Assembly: GCF_002025665.1 (NCBI RefSeq)
Contig: NZ_CP018786.1
Location: forward strand, 620,001-684,000
Length of the DNA: 64,000 bases
Reading direction: 5' to 3'
Source: Chryseobacterium indologenes
GTDB taxonomy: Bacteria; Bacteroidota; Bacteroidia; Flavobacteriales; Weeksellaceae
A program made the position numbers and the translations under genes. Under the pieces are notes generated by a model. The model saw only the letters and a list, made by a program, of their open reading frames with translations, did no database searches and was not told the origin of the DNA. Shown piece after piece: positions 51,127 to 60,685 of this stretch. How positions within the stretch are numbered: the first letter of the stretch is position 1; the number at the start of each line of letters is the position of its first letter.

Positions 51127-51978
51127 TTAATGTGCATAACTATTTTCATTATCAATCTCTTCTTTCAGCTCATCAATGTTCACTACGGGATTATAAATAT
51201 GCTGTTCCTGAGAATCAGCATTGGCAATCTGCGTTTTGCTGATTCCGTTTTGTTGCCCATGCTTCAGGACCGTAATTTTTCCGCCGGTAGTGCACATCAA
51301 TTCAGAAATTTCTGTTAGACAGCTTTTCCCCATTACCTTCACTTTTTCATAGGTTTTCTGCCATTTTCCTGCAGGAGCATAGGTACAAGGTAGATATCCT
51401 CCAGAACTCGGCTTGAGTTTACATTTACCGAAAGGTTGTACAGATGGATCGAATTGTAAATCATCTTCTGTTACAGCCAGATAATCATCTTGATCTTCTG
51501 CATTATTCCAGTAATGTTTTTGATGACTTGTCACTTTAAATCTTGGAAATTTGAACCCCTGATTACATTGGCACATACCTTTTTGAATAACGAAATATTT
51601 TCCATCATGTTCATTGGTGCCCTTATTTTCCTCTTCAGTCTTCTTAGTCTCTTTTTGATTTTTTGAAGAAGTATTGCCTAACTCTCCCGCAGATGAATCT
51701 TCGTTTGAACTTTTATTATTATCAGGATGAGTTTTAGTATTGGTTTTCTGTACATCAGAATTGTTATCTTCGTTCGGTCTGATGATTTTATCATTGGTTA
51801 AAAACTGTAGGTCTTCAGGAATACAAATTTGTTTCCCTGCCTTTAATTCTCCATGTATAATAGCATTTTGGGGGCACGAAAGATTGTGAAAAGTTTTTAA
51901 ATAGTTTTCATCTTTTATATTGAACTTTTGGGCAATATTGGCAAAAGTATCATTGTCCTTTGCGATATAAATTTTCAT
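51127..51978 (-). CDS. LysM + DUF4280 (PAAR-like) protein
   Basis: 283 residues. An N-terminal LysM-like unit (MKIYIAKDNDTFANIAQKFN, ELKAGKQICIPEDL) is followed by a low-complexity Asn/Lys/Thr/Glu linker (about 65-125) and a DUF4280 domain (about 128-250): KYFVIQKGMCQCNQGFKFPR, PFGKCKLKPSSGGYLPCTYA, KVMGKSCLTEISELMCTTGG. DUF4280 is a PAAR-like fold that caps spike proteins of contractile injection and type VI-like systems. Start overlaps the preceding LysM gene by 29 bases. No VgrG, tube or sheath gene is present here. Confidence 0.87.
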   Translation of the reverse strand: MKIYIAKDNDTFANIAQKFNIKDENYLKTFHNLSCPQNAIIHGELKAGKQICIPEDLQFLTNDKIIRPNEDNNSDVQKTNTKTHPDNNKSSNEDSSAGELGNTSSKNQKETKKTEEENKGTNEHDGKYFVIQKGMCQCNQGFKFPRFKVTSHQKHYWNNAEDQDDYLAVTEDDLQFDPSVQPFGKCKLKPSSGGYLPCTYAPAGKWQKTYEKVKVMGKSCLTEISELMCTTGGKITVLKHGQQNGISKTQIANADSQEQHIYNPVVNIDELKEEIDNENSYAH

Positions 51979-53011
51979 TTGTTTTTTGTGTTTTTATATT
52001 TAAATAGTGTTTATAAAATAATTCATTCCTATGACAGATAAGTACTGAGGCACTTACTTCAACTAATTGTTTAGTAAGTTTATCCGTGAAATAATGTATA
52101 TATATGCTGGCATTTATATTTTCTTCCTGTTTTTCATTTTCAAAACGAGATCCTTTTATTAATTCCTGAAGACTGCAATTCTCTGCAATTATTCCTTTAA
52201 TGACTGTTTCAACATATTCTATATTTTCATGAAAATATTCGGCATTAAAATCAAATTTCAATGGAAAAGAATTGTGGTATATTTTGAAACATTCTACCCA
52301 CCTTGATTTTCTGCTAAACCAATTCATATTGGGAAATAATATTTTATTTAATAAGGTAGAGCTTATCTGTTTTAGAAAATATTTTTCATTTGAGATATTT
52401 TCATAAAATAAATCAATATAGGCTTTTGAAGGCGCACCTGTAAAAAAATCTCCGATCGCTGTTTGATTATCTTTAAATTTTTGTACTAAAGTTTCATGAT
52501 CAGCAAATAAAGATATTTTCCCATCAGGGGATATAATAAAGGGAATAGGAGAAACTGTTTCCATACAAGCTAGCGCAAGTGAGGATATTTTGTCAACCGG
52601 TGTGCTGTTATTTTTTTTGACATCTTTTTGTCTCGTTGTGGCAATAACCTGATCTGCTTTCTGCTCTATTTCAATATTAACTTTATAATTAAATGTTAGT
52701 TCACTTTTATTGAATTGCTGTATATTTTCTGTGATATTATATTCATCAGCGTGAAACGAAGCTAAATCCTGGACTGAAGGAAGTCTTTTTTGTAATAGGT
52801 CTTCATGTTCTTCTTTTGAAATATAGGCTATAGGTATCAAAATAAACTCGACTCCCCTCAGGCTGTCAAACCACAACTTATCCATCTTCCCACAGTTTTG
52901 ATTATGAAACTCTTTTAGGTCGTGTTTGTTCATATTCATACGAAATGCAATAGAGTTGAGGCTATCACTTGGCTTTACTTTATATTTGATAAAATCTTTT
53001 TTCATCATCAA
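51950..53011 (-). CDS. LysM protein of an injection-system cargo operon
   Basis: 353 residues opening with three in-frame Met codons (MMMKKDFIKYKVKPSDSLNS). The first ~60 residues form a LysM unit (SIAFRMNMNKHDLKEFHNQN, LRGVEFILIPI). The rest is mixed alpha/beta with no named family (KSELTFNYKVNIEIEQKADQ, LACMETVSPIPFIISPDG, ICHRNELFYKHYLN). LysM-bearing adaptor proteins of contractile injection systems hold baseplate or spike parts together, so an adaptor or chaperone role is possible. First gene of the operon, no clear promoter found in 53012-53112. Confidence 0.75.
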   Translation of the reverse strand: MMMKKDFIKYKVKPSDSLNSIAFRMNMNKHDLKEFHNQNCGKMDKLWFDSLRGVEFILIPIAYISKEEHEDLLQKRLPSVQDLASFHADEYNITENIQQFNKSELTFNYKVNIEIEQKADQVIATTRQKDVKKNNSTPVDKISSLALACMETVSPIPFIISPDGKISLFADHETLVQKFKDNQTAIGDFFTGAPSKAYIDLFYENISNEKYFLKQISSTLLNKILFPNMNWFSRKSRWVECFKIYHNSFPLKFDFNAEYFHENIEYVETVIKGIIAENCSLQELIKGSRFENEKQEENINASIYIHYFTDKLTKQLVEVSASVLICHRNELFYKHYLNIKTQKTNENLYRKGQ

Positions 53012-53112
53012 TTTTATTTCAAATAATGTAAATCTATAAAATTTTGAAAAGATAAACTGTAGTAATTCTACGATAAGTGATAAATAGATTTTAAAGTTAT
53101 TATATCAACAAA

Positions 53113-53138
53113 AAAACCTCCCATTAAATGGAAGGTTT
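53113..53138 (-). terminator. Terminator of the nuo operon
   Basis: Minus strand ACCTTCCAT / ATGGGAGGT, 9-base stem with one G-T pair and a short TA loop, then TTTTTTT; it lies 25 bases after the nuoN stop. Confidence 0.85.
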
Positions 53139-53163
53139 TAATATCATTTATAATAAGGTCGTT

Positions 53164-54543
53164 TTACAACCCGAACATTCTTGCAAACATATCCGGGAAT
53201 ATCCCAAGGATAACGATCAGGACAATAACAACTACTCCAATGATGTTGTAAGTAAGGGTTACTTTCTCTGATGATTTGAATGTTGATTCTTTAAAGAAGA
53301 ACATCGCAATGATCAGTCTTAAATAGTAAGCAATAGATAAGGCAGAACCTAAGACTGCTACCAATACTAAGAAAGCCGCACCGTTCATAGCCTGGGAGAA
53401 TAAAGCAAATTTCCCCATGAAACCAGCTGTTAACGGAACTCCTGCCATGGAAAGCATAGAGATCGTAGCTGCTGTTGCCAGTAAAGGTTCAGTTTTTGCC
53501 AATCCTTTGAAGGCTCCGAAAGAAGTTTCTCTCTTTAATTTCTCTACCCAGATCAGACACATGAAAACTCCTACTGTAGATAAAGAATAAGCAAACAAAT
53601 AGAAGGCAAGGTTATAAGTAGAAAGGCTTGTCATTCCGAAGAATACCAATCCGATATATCCTGCGTGAGATACTGAAGAGTATGCCAACATTCTTTTTGC
53701 ATTCGTCTGAGCAAGACCCATAACGTTTGCCAAAAGTAATGTAATGATTAAGAATACTCCTAAAACATTGATCCACTCATGAGTTACCCCAGCAAAACCA
53801 AGCGTCATTAATCTGAACAGAGCAAAGAATCCGGAGATCTTTACCACACTCGCCATGAAAGCTGTGATTAATGAAGGAGAACCTGCATATACATCAGGAC
53901 TCCACATGTGGAAAGGTGCCAAAGCTACCTTAAATGCCAATGCACAAAGAATCAGTAATACTCCTAAGATGAACATTACATTCCCTGAATTAGCAACCCC
54001 GAAATCGTGGATCTTGTAAAGATCAAAACTTCCTGCACTTCCGTAGATGAACGCAATACCGAACAGTAAGAAACCTGTTGCGAATGCACCCATAAGGAAA
54101 TATTTAATAGAAGCTTCGTTAGATCTAAGATCTGTTTTATTAGCTCCAGCCATTACATATAATGGAATAGAAAGAATCTCAACTCCTAAGAACATCGTCA
54201 CCAGGTTCTGGTATCCGAAAAGGATGATCCCTCCACATAATGCAAATAGCATCAATGCATATAATTCTGACTGGTGGCTTCTGTGATTGCTGAAAGCAAA
54301 ACCTCCCAGAAAGAATAACAATAAAGTTGTTACGATTGATATTTTAGTGAATAATGCAGTATTGTCACTGTACTCATACATATGCTTGTAATGATCGAAA
54401 AACGAACATTCCGGCATAAAACTTACGTACAATGCGATGATTAATCCCAAAATCCCAATGTATCTTGCGAATTTTCCTTGTTCAAAAACTCCTGAAAATA
54501 ACGCAATAACTGCCGTTAGGAAAACAATAATTAAAACACTCAT
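53164..54543 (-). CDS. nuoN: NADH-quinone oxidoreductase subunit N
   Basis: 459 residues, about 14 membrane helices, Mrp-antiporter-like proton-pumping subunit of complex I. Characteristic LGVEILSIPLYVMAGANKTD, ASIKYFLMGAFATGFLLFGI, AKRMLAYSSVSHAGYI and FKVALAPFHMWSPDVYAGSP blocks with the conserved pumping Lys/Glu. Last gene of the operon, 16 bases after nuoM; strong terminator follows. Confidence 0.95.
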   Translation of the reverse strand: MSVLIIVFLTAVIALFSGVFEQGKFARYIGILGLIIALYVSFMPECSFFDHYKHMYEYSDNTALFTKISIVTTLLLFFLGGFAFSNHRSHQSELYALMLFALCGGIILFGYQNLVTMFLGVEILSIPLYVMAGANKTDLRSNEASIKYFLMGAFATGFLLFGIAFIYGSAGSFDLYKIHDFGVANSGNVMFILGVLLILCALAFKVALAPFHMWSPDVYAGSPSLITAFMASVVKISGFFALFRLMTLGFAGVTHEWINVLGVFLIITLLLANVMGLAQTNAKRMLAYSSVSHAGYIGLVFFGMTSLSTYNLAFYLFAYSLSTVGVFMCLIWVEKLKRETSFGAFKGLAKTEPLLATAATISMLSMAGVPLTAGFMGKFALFSQAMNGAAFLVLVAVLGSALSIAYYLRLIIAMFFFKESTFKSSEKVTLTYNIIGVVVIVLIVILGIFPDMFARMFGL

Positions 54544-54559
54544 TTCTTAAAATATCAAA

Positions 54560-56053
54560 TTAACTTACCATTGATTGGTAGATAAACTTCACCGAACTAC
54601 TCACCATGTCGATTACCGGTTGTGGGAAAATACCTAGTAAAATCACAAAAACCGCTAAACTTGCCAATACAGAAAATTCTACCCCTGATAAATCTTTTGC
54701 TGTACTTAAAACGGCTTCATCTCCTTCTCCAAACATTGCTTTTCCGTAGAATCTCAATAAATACACCGCACAAAGAATTACCGTAAGACCAGCAATTACT
54801 GCTGCTGTTCCGTTAAAATCATATACTGATTTCAACAAAATAAATTCCCCGATGAATCCATTCGTTAATGGAACTCCCATTGAACCTAATATAATGATCA
54901 AGAACAATACAGCAAACTTAGGAGCTACTTTAGCTAAACCACCCATTTGTCTGATGTCTCTTGATTTAAATCTCTTGTATAAAATATCACAACAGTAGAA
55001 TAAACCTACTACGTTGATACCGTGGGCAAATGTCTGTACCAATGCTCCTTCAGCTCCTTCCACATTGAAAGTCCCTCTCAAAGTAACTACTGCAGAAGCA
55101 AAGATCCCTGCTACCATTAATCCTACGTGAGAGAAAGAAGAATACGCAATGATTCTCTTCATATCCGTCTGGATGATAGCGATCAAAGCACCGTGAACAA
55201 TTCCTACAATAGCAAGAATAATTACGATTTGTCCGGAAATTCCTGCAATCGGAAGTGGAGTGATTGGAAGTAAATAACGCATTACCCCATATACAGCCAT
55301 CTTCAGCATGATCCCTGATAACAACATCGATCCCTGAGTAGGAGAGTAGGTATAGGTATCAGGCTGCCATGTATGGAAAGGGAATACCGGTAATTTCACT
55401 GCAAATGCAAAGAAAATAAACCAGAATACCACAGTCTGCTGTACTTCATTCAGTTGTGCATTGTATAAATCTGTTAAAGCGAATGATGCAGAGTGGTTGT
55501 ACACATAGATCAATCCGGCTAACATAAATAACGATCCAACGAATGTATATACGAAGAATTTCGTAGTGAATTCAAACCTTTTATTCTCTTGTCCCCAAAG
55601 TCCGGCAATGAACCAAATTGGAATCAAAGTTACTTCCCAGAAAATGTAGAATAACAATCCGTCTAAAGAAGTGAACACTCCTACAAGTCCGAACTGCATC
55701 AACAGAATCAATCCGTAGAATGTATTTCTGTAGTTTACACTTTCGTTGAAAGATGATAAAATAATGATTGGAGCCAGAATATTGGTCAATAATAAAAGAA
55801 GCATGCTCATTCCATCGATACCGAAGTGAAGAGAGCTCTTCATAAATTGTGACCATGGATAATTGATCTCATGCTGCAATACGCTGTCTACTGTCGGAGT
55901 AAAATCAAAATCCGAAAGTACGTAAAACGTAAGGAGCATTTGTACCAATGCAATTCCAAGCGCCAAATATTTGCTGGAATTATTCTTCCAGGCAAAAACT
56001 AATCCCGAACCTACTAGAGGTAATAGTAATAATGTTAATAATAAACAAGACAT
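54560..56053 (-). CDS. nuoM: NADH-quinone oxidoreductase subunit M
   Basis: 497 residues. Antiporter-like membrane subunit with FYIFWEVTLIPIWFIAGLWG, KLPVFPFHTWQPDTYTYSPT, DMKRIIAYSSFSHVGLMVAG and GEFILLKSVYDFNG. The Glu and Lys residues of the proton channel are in place. Starts 2 bases after the nuoL stop and ends 16 before nuoN. Confidence 0.96.
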   Translation of the reverse strand: MSCLLLTLLLLPLVGSGLVFAWKNNSSKYLALGIALVQMLLTFYVLSDFDFTPTVDSVLQHEINYPWSQFMKSSLHFGIDGMSMLLLLLTNILAPIIILSSFNESVNYRNTFYGLILLMQFGLVGVFTSLDGLLFYIFWEVTLIPIWFIAGLWGQENKRFEFTTKFFVYTFVGSLFMLAGLIYVYNHSASFALTDLYNAQLNEVQQTVVFWFIFFAFAVKLPVFPFHTWQPDTYTYSPTQGSMLLSGIMLKMAVYGVMRYLLPITPLPIAGISGQIVIILAIVGIVHGALIAIIQTDMKRIIAYSSFSHVGLMVAGIFASAVVTLRGTFNVEGAEGALVQTFAHGINVVGLFYCCDILYKRFKSRDIRQMGGLAKVAPKFAVLFLIIILGSMGVPLTNGFIGEFILLKSVYDFNGTAAVIAGLTVILCAVYLLRFYGKAMFGEGDEAVLSTAKDLSGVEFSVLASLAVFVILLGIFPQPVIDMVSSSVKFIYQSMVS

Positions 56054-56055
56054 TA

Positions 56056-57969
56056 TTATTGTAATAAAAAGTTAACAATTAATATAATTCCCACAGCTAA
56101 AGACATGATAAGGATATATGTCTCTACATTTCCGTTCTGTACACGCTTCATAGCTTTTCCGCTGTCTTCAGCACCATCACCTACAAAGTTTACAAAACGG
56201 TCTAAGATACCCTTATCAAACATTTTTCCTCCGCGTCCTAATCCTTCAACAGTTTTTACAATCAATGCGTTGTAAAGTTCGTCAACGTATAATTTCTTAG
56301 CAGAAAGCTTTTCCCATCCGGTATAGTTTTCCTCTGCAACAGCCATCTTTTTCTTACTTACGTAAGTGTTTCTAACGATGAACCATACAGTGAAGAACAT
56401 CAGGATTGTTGCTGCTAATAATATCATTTCAGTATTGAAAGGTACTCCTGAAAGAGTAGCTTCCATCTGGCTGTAGCTTTGTTCCGTAAGTACCGGCTTT
56501 AACCATTCCATCAGTTTAGCATAGTGCCCGTGACCGATGAAGTGTGGCAGGTTGATGAAACCTCCAATTACAGAAAGAATAGCCAATACGATCAATGGTA
56601 ATGTCATATTTGACGGGCTTTCATGTAAGTGGTGTTTTTGTTCTTCAGTACCTCTGAATTCTCCGTGGAATGTCAGGTAGTATAGTCTGAACATATAAGT
56701 TGCAGTCATTGCCGCTAAAACAAATAAGATTACCCAGTAAATAGGGTTTTTAGCGAAAGCTGCTACTAAAATTTCGTCTTTAGAGATCATCCCTGATAAT
56801 AAAGGGAAACCTGAGATAGCTAATGTTCCGATCAGGAATGTAGCGTGCGTAAGAGGAATATATTTTTTAAGACCTCCCATGAAACGCATATCCTGTTCGT
56901 TGCTCATTGCGTGGATTACAGAACCTGCACCCAGGAATAATAAAGCCTTAAAGAATGCGTGCGTCATTACGTGGAACATTGCTGTTGTATACGCTCCAAG
57001 ACCTAAAGCAATGAACATAAATCCAAGTTGTGAAACTGTAGAATATGCCAATACTTTTTTGATGTCGTTCTGACGTAGCGCATAGAATCCTGCCAAAGCA
57101 GCTGTTAAGAATCCGATGAATAAAATTCCTCCCTGTACAGTAGGTGCCAAAGTAAATAAGAAGTTAGATCTTACTACTAAGTAAATACCAGCTGTTACCA
57201 TCGTTGCCGCGTGGATCAACGCTGATACAGGAGTAGGTCCGGCCATCGCATCCGGTAACCATGTATATAATGGAACCTGAGCAGATTTACCGGTAGCACC
57301 GATGAATAAACTCGCTGTGATAAAGATAATCACTGTTCCGTCTAATTCAAATTTTGAAGCGTTTTCTGCTACAGAAAGATAATCTACAGCATTGGTCTGT
57401 GAAGCAATCATGAAAATACCGATCAATAACGCAAGGTCACCAATTCTGTTCATGATGAAAGCTTTTCTTGCTGCTTTACCGTATTCTTCGTTAGTGTACC
57501 AGAATCCAATCAACAGGTAAGAACAAAGACCTACACCTTCCCATCCGATGAACAGGATAAGGTAGTTGCTTCCCATTACCAAAAGTAACATGGAGAAGAT
57601 GAAAAGATTCAGATAAGTAAAGAACTTGTAGAACCCTTTATCATGACTCATATATCCGATAGAGTATAAGTGGATCAGTGAACCGATACCCGTAATGATC
57701 ATTACCATCATTAAAGAAAGCTGATCAATCTGGAATCCAAAATTGATTTGAACTCCATTTACTCTAAACCATTCAAAAGCTTTTACAATAACAGGCTGGC
57801 TTTCAGAATTGAAATTCATGAAAATACTTACCGCAATACAGAAAGATCCAAAAACCATCAAAGTAGCCAAAGATCCTACCAATATTTTTGGAAGATTTTT
57901 TCCGAATAGCCCGTTAATAAGAAACCCTAAAAGTGGTAAAAGTACTATTGCATATACTAGATTCTCCAT
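56056..57969 (-). CDS. nuoL: NADH-quinone oxidoreductase subunit L
   Basis: 637 residues, the distal proton-pumping subunit with the long lateral helix. Blocks LFIGWEGVGLCSYLLIGFWY, KSAQVPLYTWLPDAMAGPTP, IKKVLAYSTVSQLGFMFIAL, and MTHAFFKALLFLGAGSVIHA are textbook NuoL. The C-terminal ~100 residues hold the amphipathic helix and a final anchor (LIMSLAVGIILIVNFLLQ). Starts 2 bases after the nuoK stop. Confidence 0.96.
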   Translation of the reverse strand: MENLVYAIVLLPLLGFLINGLFGKNLPKILVGSLATLMVFGSFCIAVSIFMNFNSESQPVIVKAFEWFRVNGVQINFGFQIDQLSLMMVMIITGIGSLIHLYSIGYMSHDKGFYKFFTYLNLFIFSMLLLVMGSNYLILFIGWEGVGLCSYLLIGFWYTNEEYGKAARKAFIMNRIGDLALLIGIFMIASQTNAVDYLSVAENASKFELDGTVIIFITASLFIGATGKSAQVPLYTWLPDAMAGPTPVSALIHAATMVTAGIYLVVRSNFLFTLAPTVQGGILFIGFLTAALAGFYALRQNDIKKVLAYSTVSQLGFMFIALGLGAYTTAMFHVMTHAFFKALLFLGAGSVIHAMSNEQDMRFMGGLKKYIPLTHATFLIGTLAISGFPLLSGMISKDEILVAAFAKNPIYWVILFVLAAMTATYMFRLYYLTFHGEFRGTEEQKHHLHESPSNMTLPLIVLAILSVIGGFINLPHFIGHGHYAKLMEWLKPVLTEQSYSQMEATLSGVPFNTEMILLAATILMFFTVWFIVRNTYVSKKKMAVAEENYTGWEKLSAKKLYVDELYNALIVKTVEGLGRGGKMFDKGILDRFVNFVGDGAEDSGKAMKRVQNGNVETYILIMSLAVGIILIVNFLLQ

Positions 57970-57971
57970 TC

Positions 57972-58301
57972 TTATCCTCTTAATTTATTAAATATACTCA
58001 CATCTACAGAACGGGTGTTTCTATATAGCATAGCAATAATTGCCAGACCTACTGCTACTTCAGCAGCAGCTACCACCATAATGAAGAAAACTAAAAGCTG
58101 CCCGTCGCCATTGCCTTTATATGCTGAAAAAGCTGCCAATAAAAGGTTTACAGAATTCAGCATAAGCTCTACACAGCCCAGAATCACAATAGCATTTTTT
58201 CTAAGCAATACTCCCATTACTCCCAAACAGAACAATACTGATGAAAGAATGATGAAGTACTCCAAAGGGATGCTTTGTATAAATGTATTTACTTCTCCCA
58301 T
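57972..58301 (-). CDS. nuoK: NADH-quinone oxidoreductase subunit K
   Basis: 109 residues, three membrane helices. Conserved VLLRKNAIVILGCVELMLNS carries the essential Glu, and VAAAEVAVGLAIIAMLYRN the second. Normal length for NuoK. Four-base gap to nuoJ. Confidence 0.95.
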   Translation of the reverse strand: MGEVNTFIQSIPLEYFIILSSVLFCLGVMGVLLRKNAIVILGCVELMLNSVNLLLAAFSAYKGNGDGQLLVFFIMVVAAAEVAVGLAIIAMLYRNTRSVDVSIFNKLRG

Positions 58302-58305
58302 AATT

Positions 58306-58803
58306 TTATAAATCTTTTTTACCGATTAATACCGCGCCTACAATACCTGCCAGAATTAGGATGGAAGCAAGCTCAAACGGTAAAACATATTCATTAAACA
58401 AAAGTCTACCCAGATTTTTCGTAAGACCAATACCTCTGTCTACATTTTCAACAACAATGTGTTTGTCTTGTACTCCTCTGAAAACTCCTAATACACCTAC
58501 CAAAAGAAGACCTGCCGTAAAAACTCCAACAAATTTTAAAGTATTGTTCTTTTTACTTTCGTCTTGCTTATTAAGGTTAAGCATCATTAAGATGTAAAGG
58601 AAAAGTACCATGATAGCACCTGCGTACACTATAATCTGGATAATTGCCAGGAACTGTGCATTGAGAAGAATGTACATTCCTGCAATTGAAAACATCGTAA
58701 CAATTAATGACAAAATAGCATAAAGAGGATTTCTTGCAAATACAAAGTAAACAGCACTTGCCACTGCTAAAAACGCCACCAAGAAAAATAAAAACTGATC
58801 CAT
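58306..58803 (-). CDS. nuoJ: NADH-quinone oxidoreductase subunit J
   Basis: 165 residues, five membrane helices: FVFARNPLYAILSLIVTMFS, YILLNAQFLAIIQIIVYAGA, IMVLFLYILMMLNL, then two more helices. Start codon overlaps the nuoI stop by one base, so they are coupled. Confidence 0.95.
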   Translation of the reverse strand: MDQFLFFLVAFLAVASAVYFVFARNPLYAILSLIVTMFSIAGMYILLNAQFLAIIQIIVYAGAIMVLFLYILMMLNLNKQDESKKNNTLKFVGVFTAGLLLVGVLGVFRGVQDKHIVVENVDRGIGLTKNLGRLLFNEYVLPFELASILILAGIVGAVLIGKKDL

Positions 58804-59360
58804 TATTTTACCGCATTTTTTTGTTTCTCGGATTGTCTTGTCGTGATATCAATCCTTTCATTTATTTTTTCAACTAATTTATCTTTTCCGTAAATGAAAG
58901 AACCTCTGTTGGTTTCTACGTCTACCAATCTGTCAGTAAGATAGATGGCAGATTTAGGGCAAGCTTCTTCACACATACCACAAAAAATACATCTTAGCAT
59001 ATTGATTTCATATACTGAAGCGTATTTCTCTTCTCTGTAAAGACCTCTTTCCTCTTTAGTTCTTTCAGCAGCAGTCATCGTAATGGCTTCTGCAGGACAA
59101 GCTACCGCACAAAGTCCACAAGCTGTACATCTTTCTCTGCCTTCTTCGTCTCTTTTCAAAACGTGCTGACCTCTCCAGATGGTGGTTCTTGGTTTCTGTA
59201 CTTCCGGATACGAATATACTGCGGGAGCACCCTTTATCACGGTTCTTACAGCATGCTTAAATGTAATCCCCATCCCTGTAAAGATGGCAGGAAGGTAGAT
59301 TTTTTCAGCAAGGGTCATTTCTTTATTGGAAACAACTTTTGATCTGTTTGTAAGTTTCAT
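58803..59360 (-). CDS. nuoI: NADH-quinone oxidoreductase subunit I
   Basis: 185 residues carrying two [4Fe-4S] clusters (N6a and N6b): CTACGLCAVACPAEA and CIFCGMCEEACPKSA. The N-terminus has the amphipathic AGMGITFKHAV-like (here FTGMGITFKHAVRTV) membrane-lying helix. Passes electrons towards quinone. A 152-base gap with repeats separates it from nuoH (59361-59512). Confidence 0.96.
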   Translation of the reverse strand: MKLTNRSKVVSNKEMTLAEKIYLPAIFTGMGITFKHAVRTVIKGAPAVYSYPEVQKPRTTIWRGQHVLKRDEEGRERCTACGLCAVACPAEAITMTAAERTKEERGLYREEKYASVYEINMLRCIFCGMCEEACPKSAIYLTDRLVDVETNRGSFIYGKDKLVEKINERIDITTRQSEKQKNAVK

Positions 59361-59512
59361 TTAATTATAGATATTAGATGTTAGACATTAGATTTTAGAC
59401 TAATCTTGTCTGTTATCTTAATTATTTAATATTGATGATTGAATATGATATGCTAAAGATAAAACTTTGATTTCATTATCAAATTTTCAAATCAGCTCAT
59501 TTTCAAATTTTC
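59361..59512. repeat. Repeat-bearing gap between nuoH and nuoI
   Basis: Contains TTAGATGTTAGACATTAGAT-type wording (59369-59392) and TCATTTTCAAATTTT (59497-59511), which recurs in the next gap. No frame or hairpin that I can support. Confidence 0.5.
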
Positions 59513-60577
59513 TTAGTTTGCAAATGCTAAAATTACAGCTCCTGTAATTAATAGGTTTACCAATGCCATTGGGATTAATGTTTTCCATCCTAAGTGCATT
59601 AACTGGTCATATCTGAATCTTGGAAGTGTCCATCTGATCCACATAAAAATAAGAATTCCGATTACTGTTTTTGTAAGGAATGCTACGATACTTAAGATAC
59701 CTGCAGTGTTCTCACCCCAGTTCTGAGTTACCCATTCAATACCAGGATAGTTATAACCTCCAAAGAAAAGAACGACCATAAAAGCATTGGAAATAAACAT
59801 GTTCACATATTCTCCGAACATATATAATCCTAACTTCATGGAAGAGTATTCTGTAGAGTACCCTGTTACCAATTCAGATTCACATTCAGGTAAATCAAAC
59901 GGGTGTCTGTTGGTTTCTGCCAAAGCAGCTACAAAGAAAACAAGGAATGCAATCGGCTGGTAGAAAATGTTCCAGTTTAATCCTGAAACCCAAGGAATAA
60001 CTCCCCATAATTTTCCGGTAGTCTGACTTTCAGTAATTTCTTTTAAATCCAAACTTCCTGACATCATAATGATAGAAAGAAGTGCTAATCCCATCGCCAA
60101 TTCATAAGAAATCATCTGAGAAGAAGCACGGATAGCACCTAATAATGAGTATTTGTTGTTCGAAGCCCAACCTCCGATCATAATTCCGTAAACCCCGATG
60201 GAAGCCATTCCGATGATGAAAAGTACACCAACATCAATGTTAGCAACCTGAAGATCAAAAGAAGTACCTGCAATATTTAAACTTTTACCCCAAGGAATCA
60301 CAGCTCCTGTAATCAATGAAATAAACATTACCAAAGCTGGCCCTAATACGAAAAGGAATCTTTCTGCATTGGCAGGCGTAAAGTCTTCTTTAAAGAAGAA
60401 TTTTCCACCGTCAGCAAGAGGCTGCAGCAATCCGAAAGGTCCTGCTCTGTTAGGACCAATTCTATCCTGCATGATAGAGGCTACTTTTCTTTCTGCCCAT
60501 GTAGAGTAGGCTGCAATCGTAAGCGATAGCAGGAAAAGTGCTAGTACAAGTATAAGTTTAAATGTAAGTAAATCCAT
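59513..60577 (-). CDS. nuoH: NADH-quinone oxidoreductase subunit H
   Basis: 354 residues, about eight membrane helices, forms the quinone channel. Family blocks AYSTWAERKVASIMQDRIGP, NRAGPFGLLQPLADGGKFFF, ETNRHPFDLPECESELVTGY and MFGEYVNMFISNAFMVVLFF are intact. It is separated from nuoG by 108 bases and from nuoI by 152, both repeat-bearing. Confidence 0.96.
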   Translation of the reverse strand: MDLLTFKLILVLALFLLSLTIAAYSTWAERKVASIMQDRIGPNRAGPFGLLQPLADGGKFFFKEDFTPANAERFLFVLGPALVMFISLITGAVIPWGKSLNIAGTSFDLQVANIDVGVLFIIGMASIGVYGIMIGGWASNNKYSLLGAIRASSQMISYELAMGLALLSIIMMSGSLDLKEITESQTTGKLWGVIPWVSGLNWNIFYQPIAFLVFFVAALAETNRHPFDLPECESELVTGYSTEYSSMKLGLYMFGEYVNMFISNAFMVVLFFGGYNYPGIEWVTQNWGENTAGILSIVAFLTKTVIGILIFMWIRWTLPRFRYDQLMHLGWKTLIPMALVNLLITGAVILAFAN

Positions 60578-60685
60578 TTTTATTTTTATAGATGTTAAAG
60601 GTTAGAAGATGGGAGCTGGAAGATGAAAGTTATAGTAATCACATCAACAGAGGCTCTCATTTTCAAATTACCTCATTTTCAAATT
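60578..60685. repeat. Repeat-bearing gap between nuoG and nuoH
   Basis: Contains GTTAGAAGATGGGAGCTGGA-type wording (60600-60619) and TCATTTTCAAATTACC plus TCATTTTCAAATTTT (60657-60687), the same 15-mer as in the nuoH-nuoI gap. Confidence 0.5.

Noticed and set aside
47716..53011. Prophage lysis cassette
   Set aside because: GH19 could be an endolysin, but there is no holin, no phage structural gene, and the DUF4280 and LysM partners fit an injection-system cargo better.
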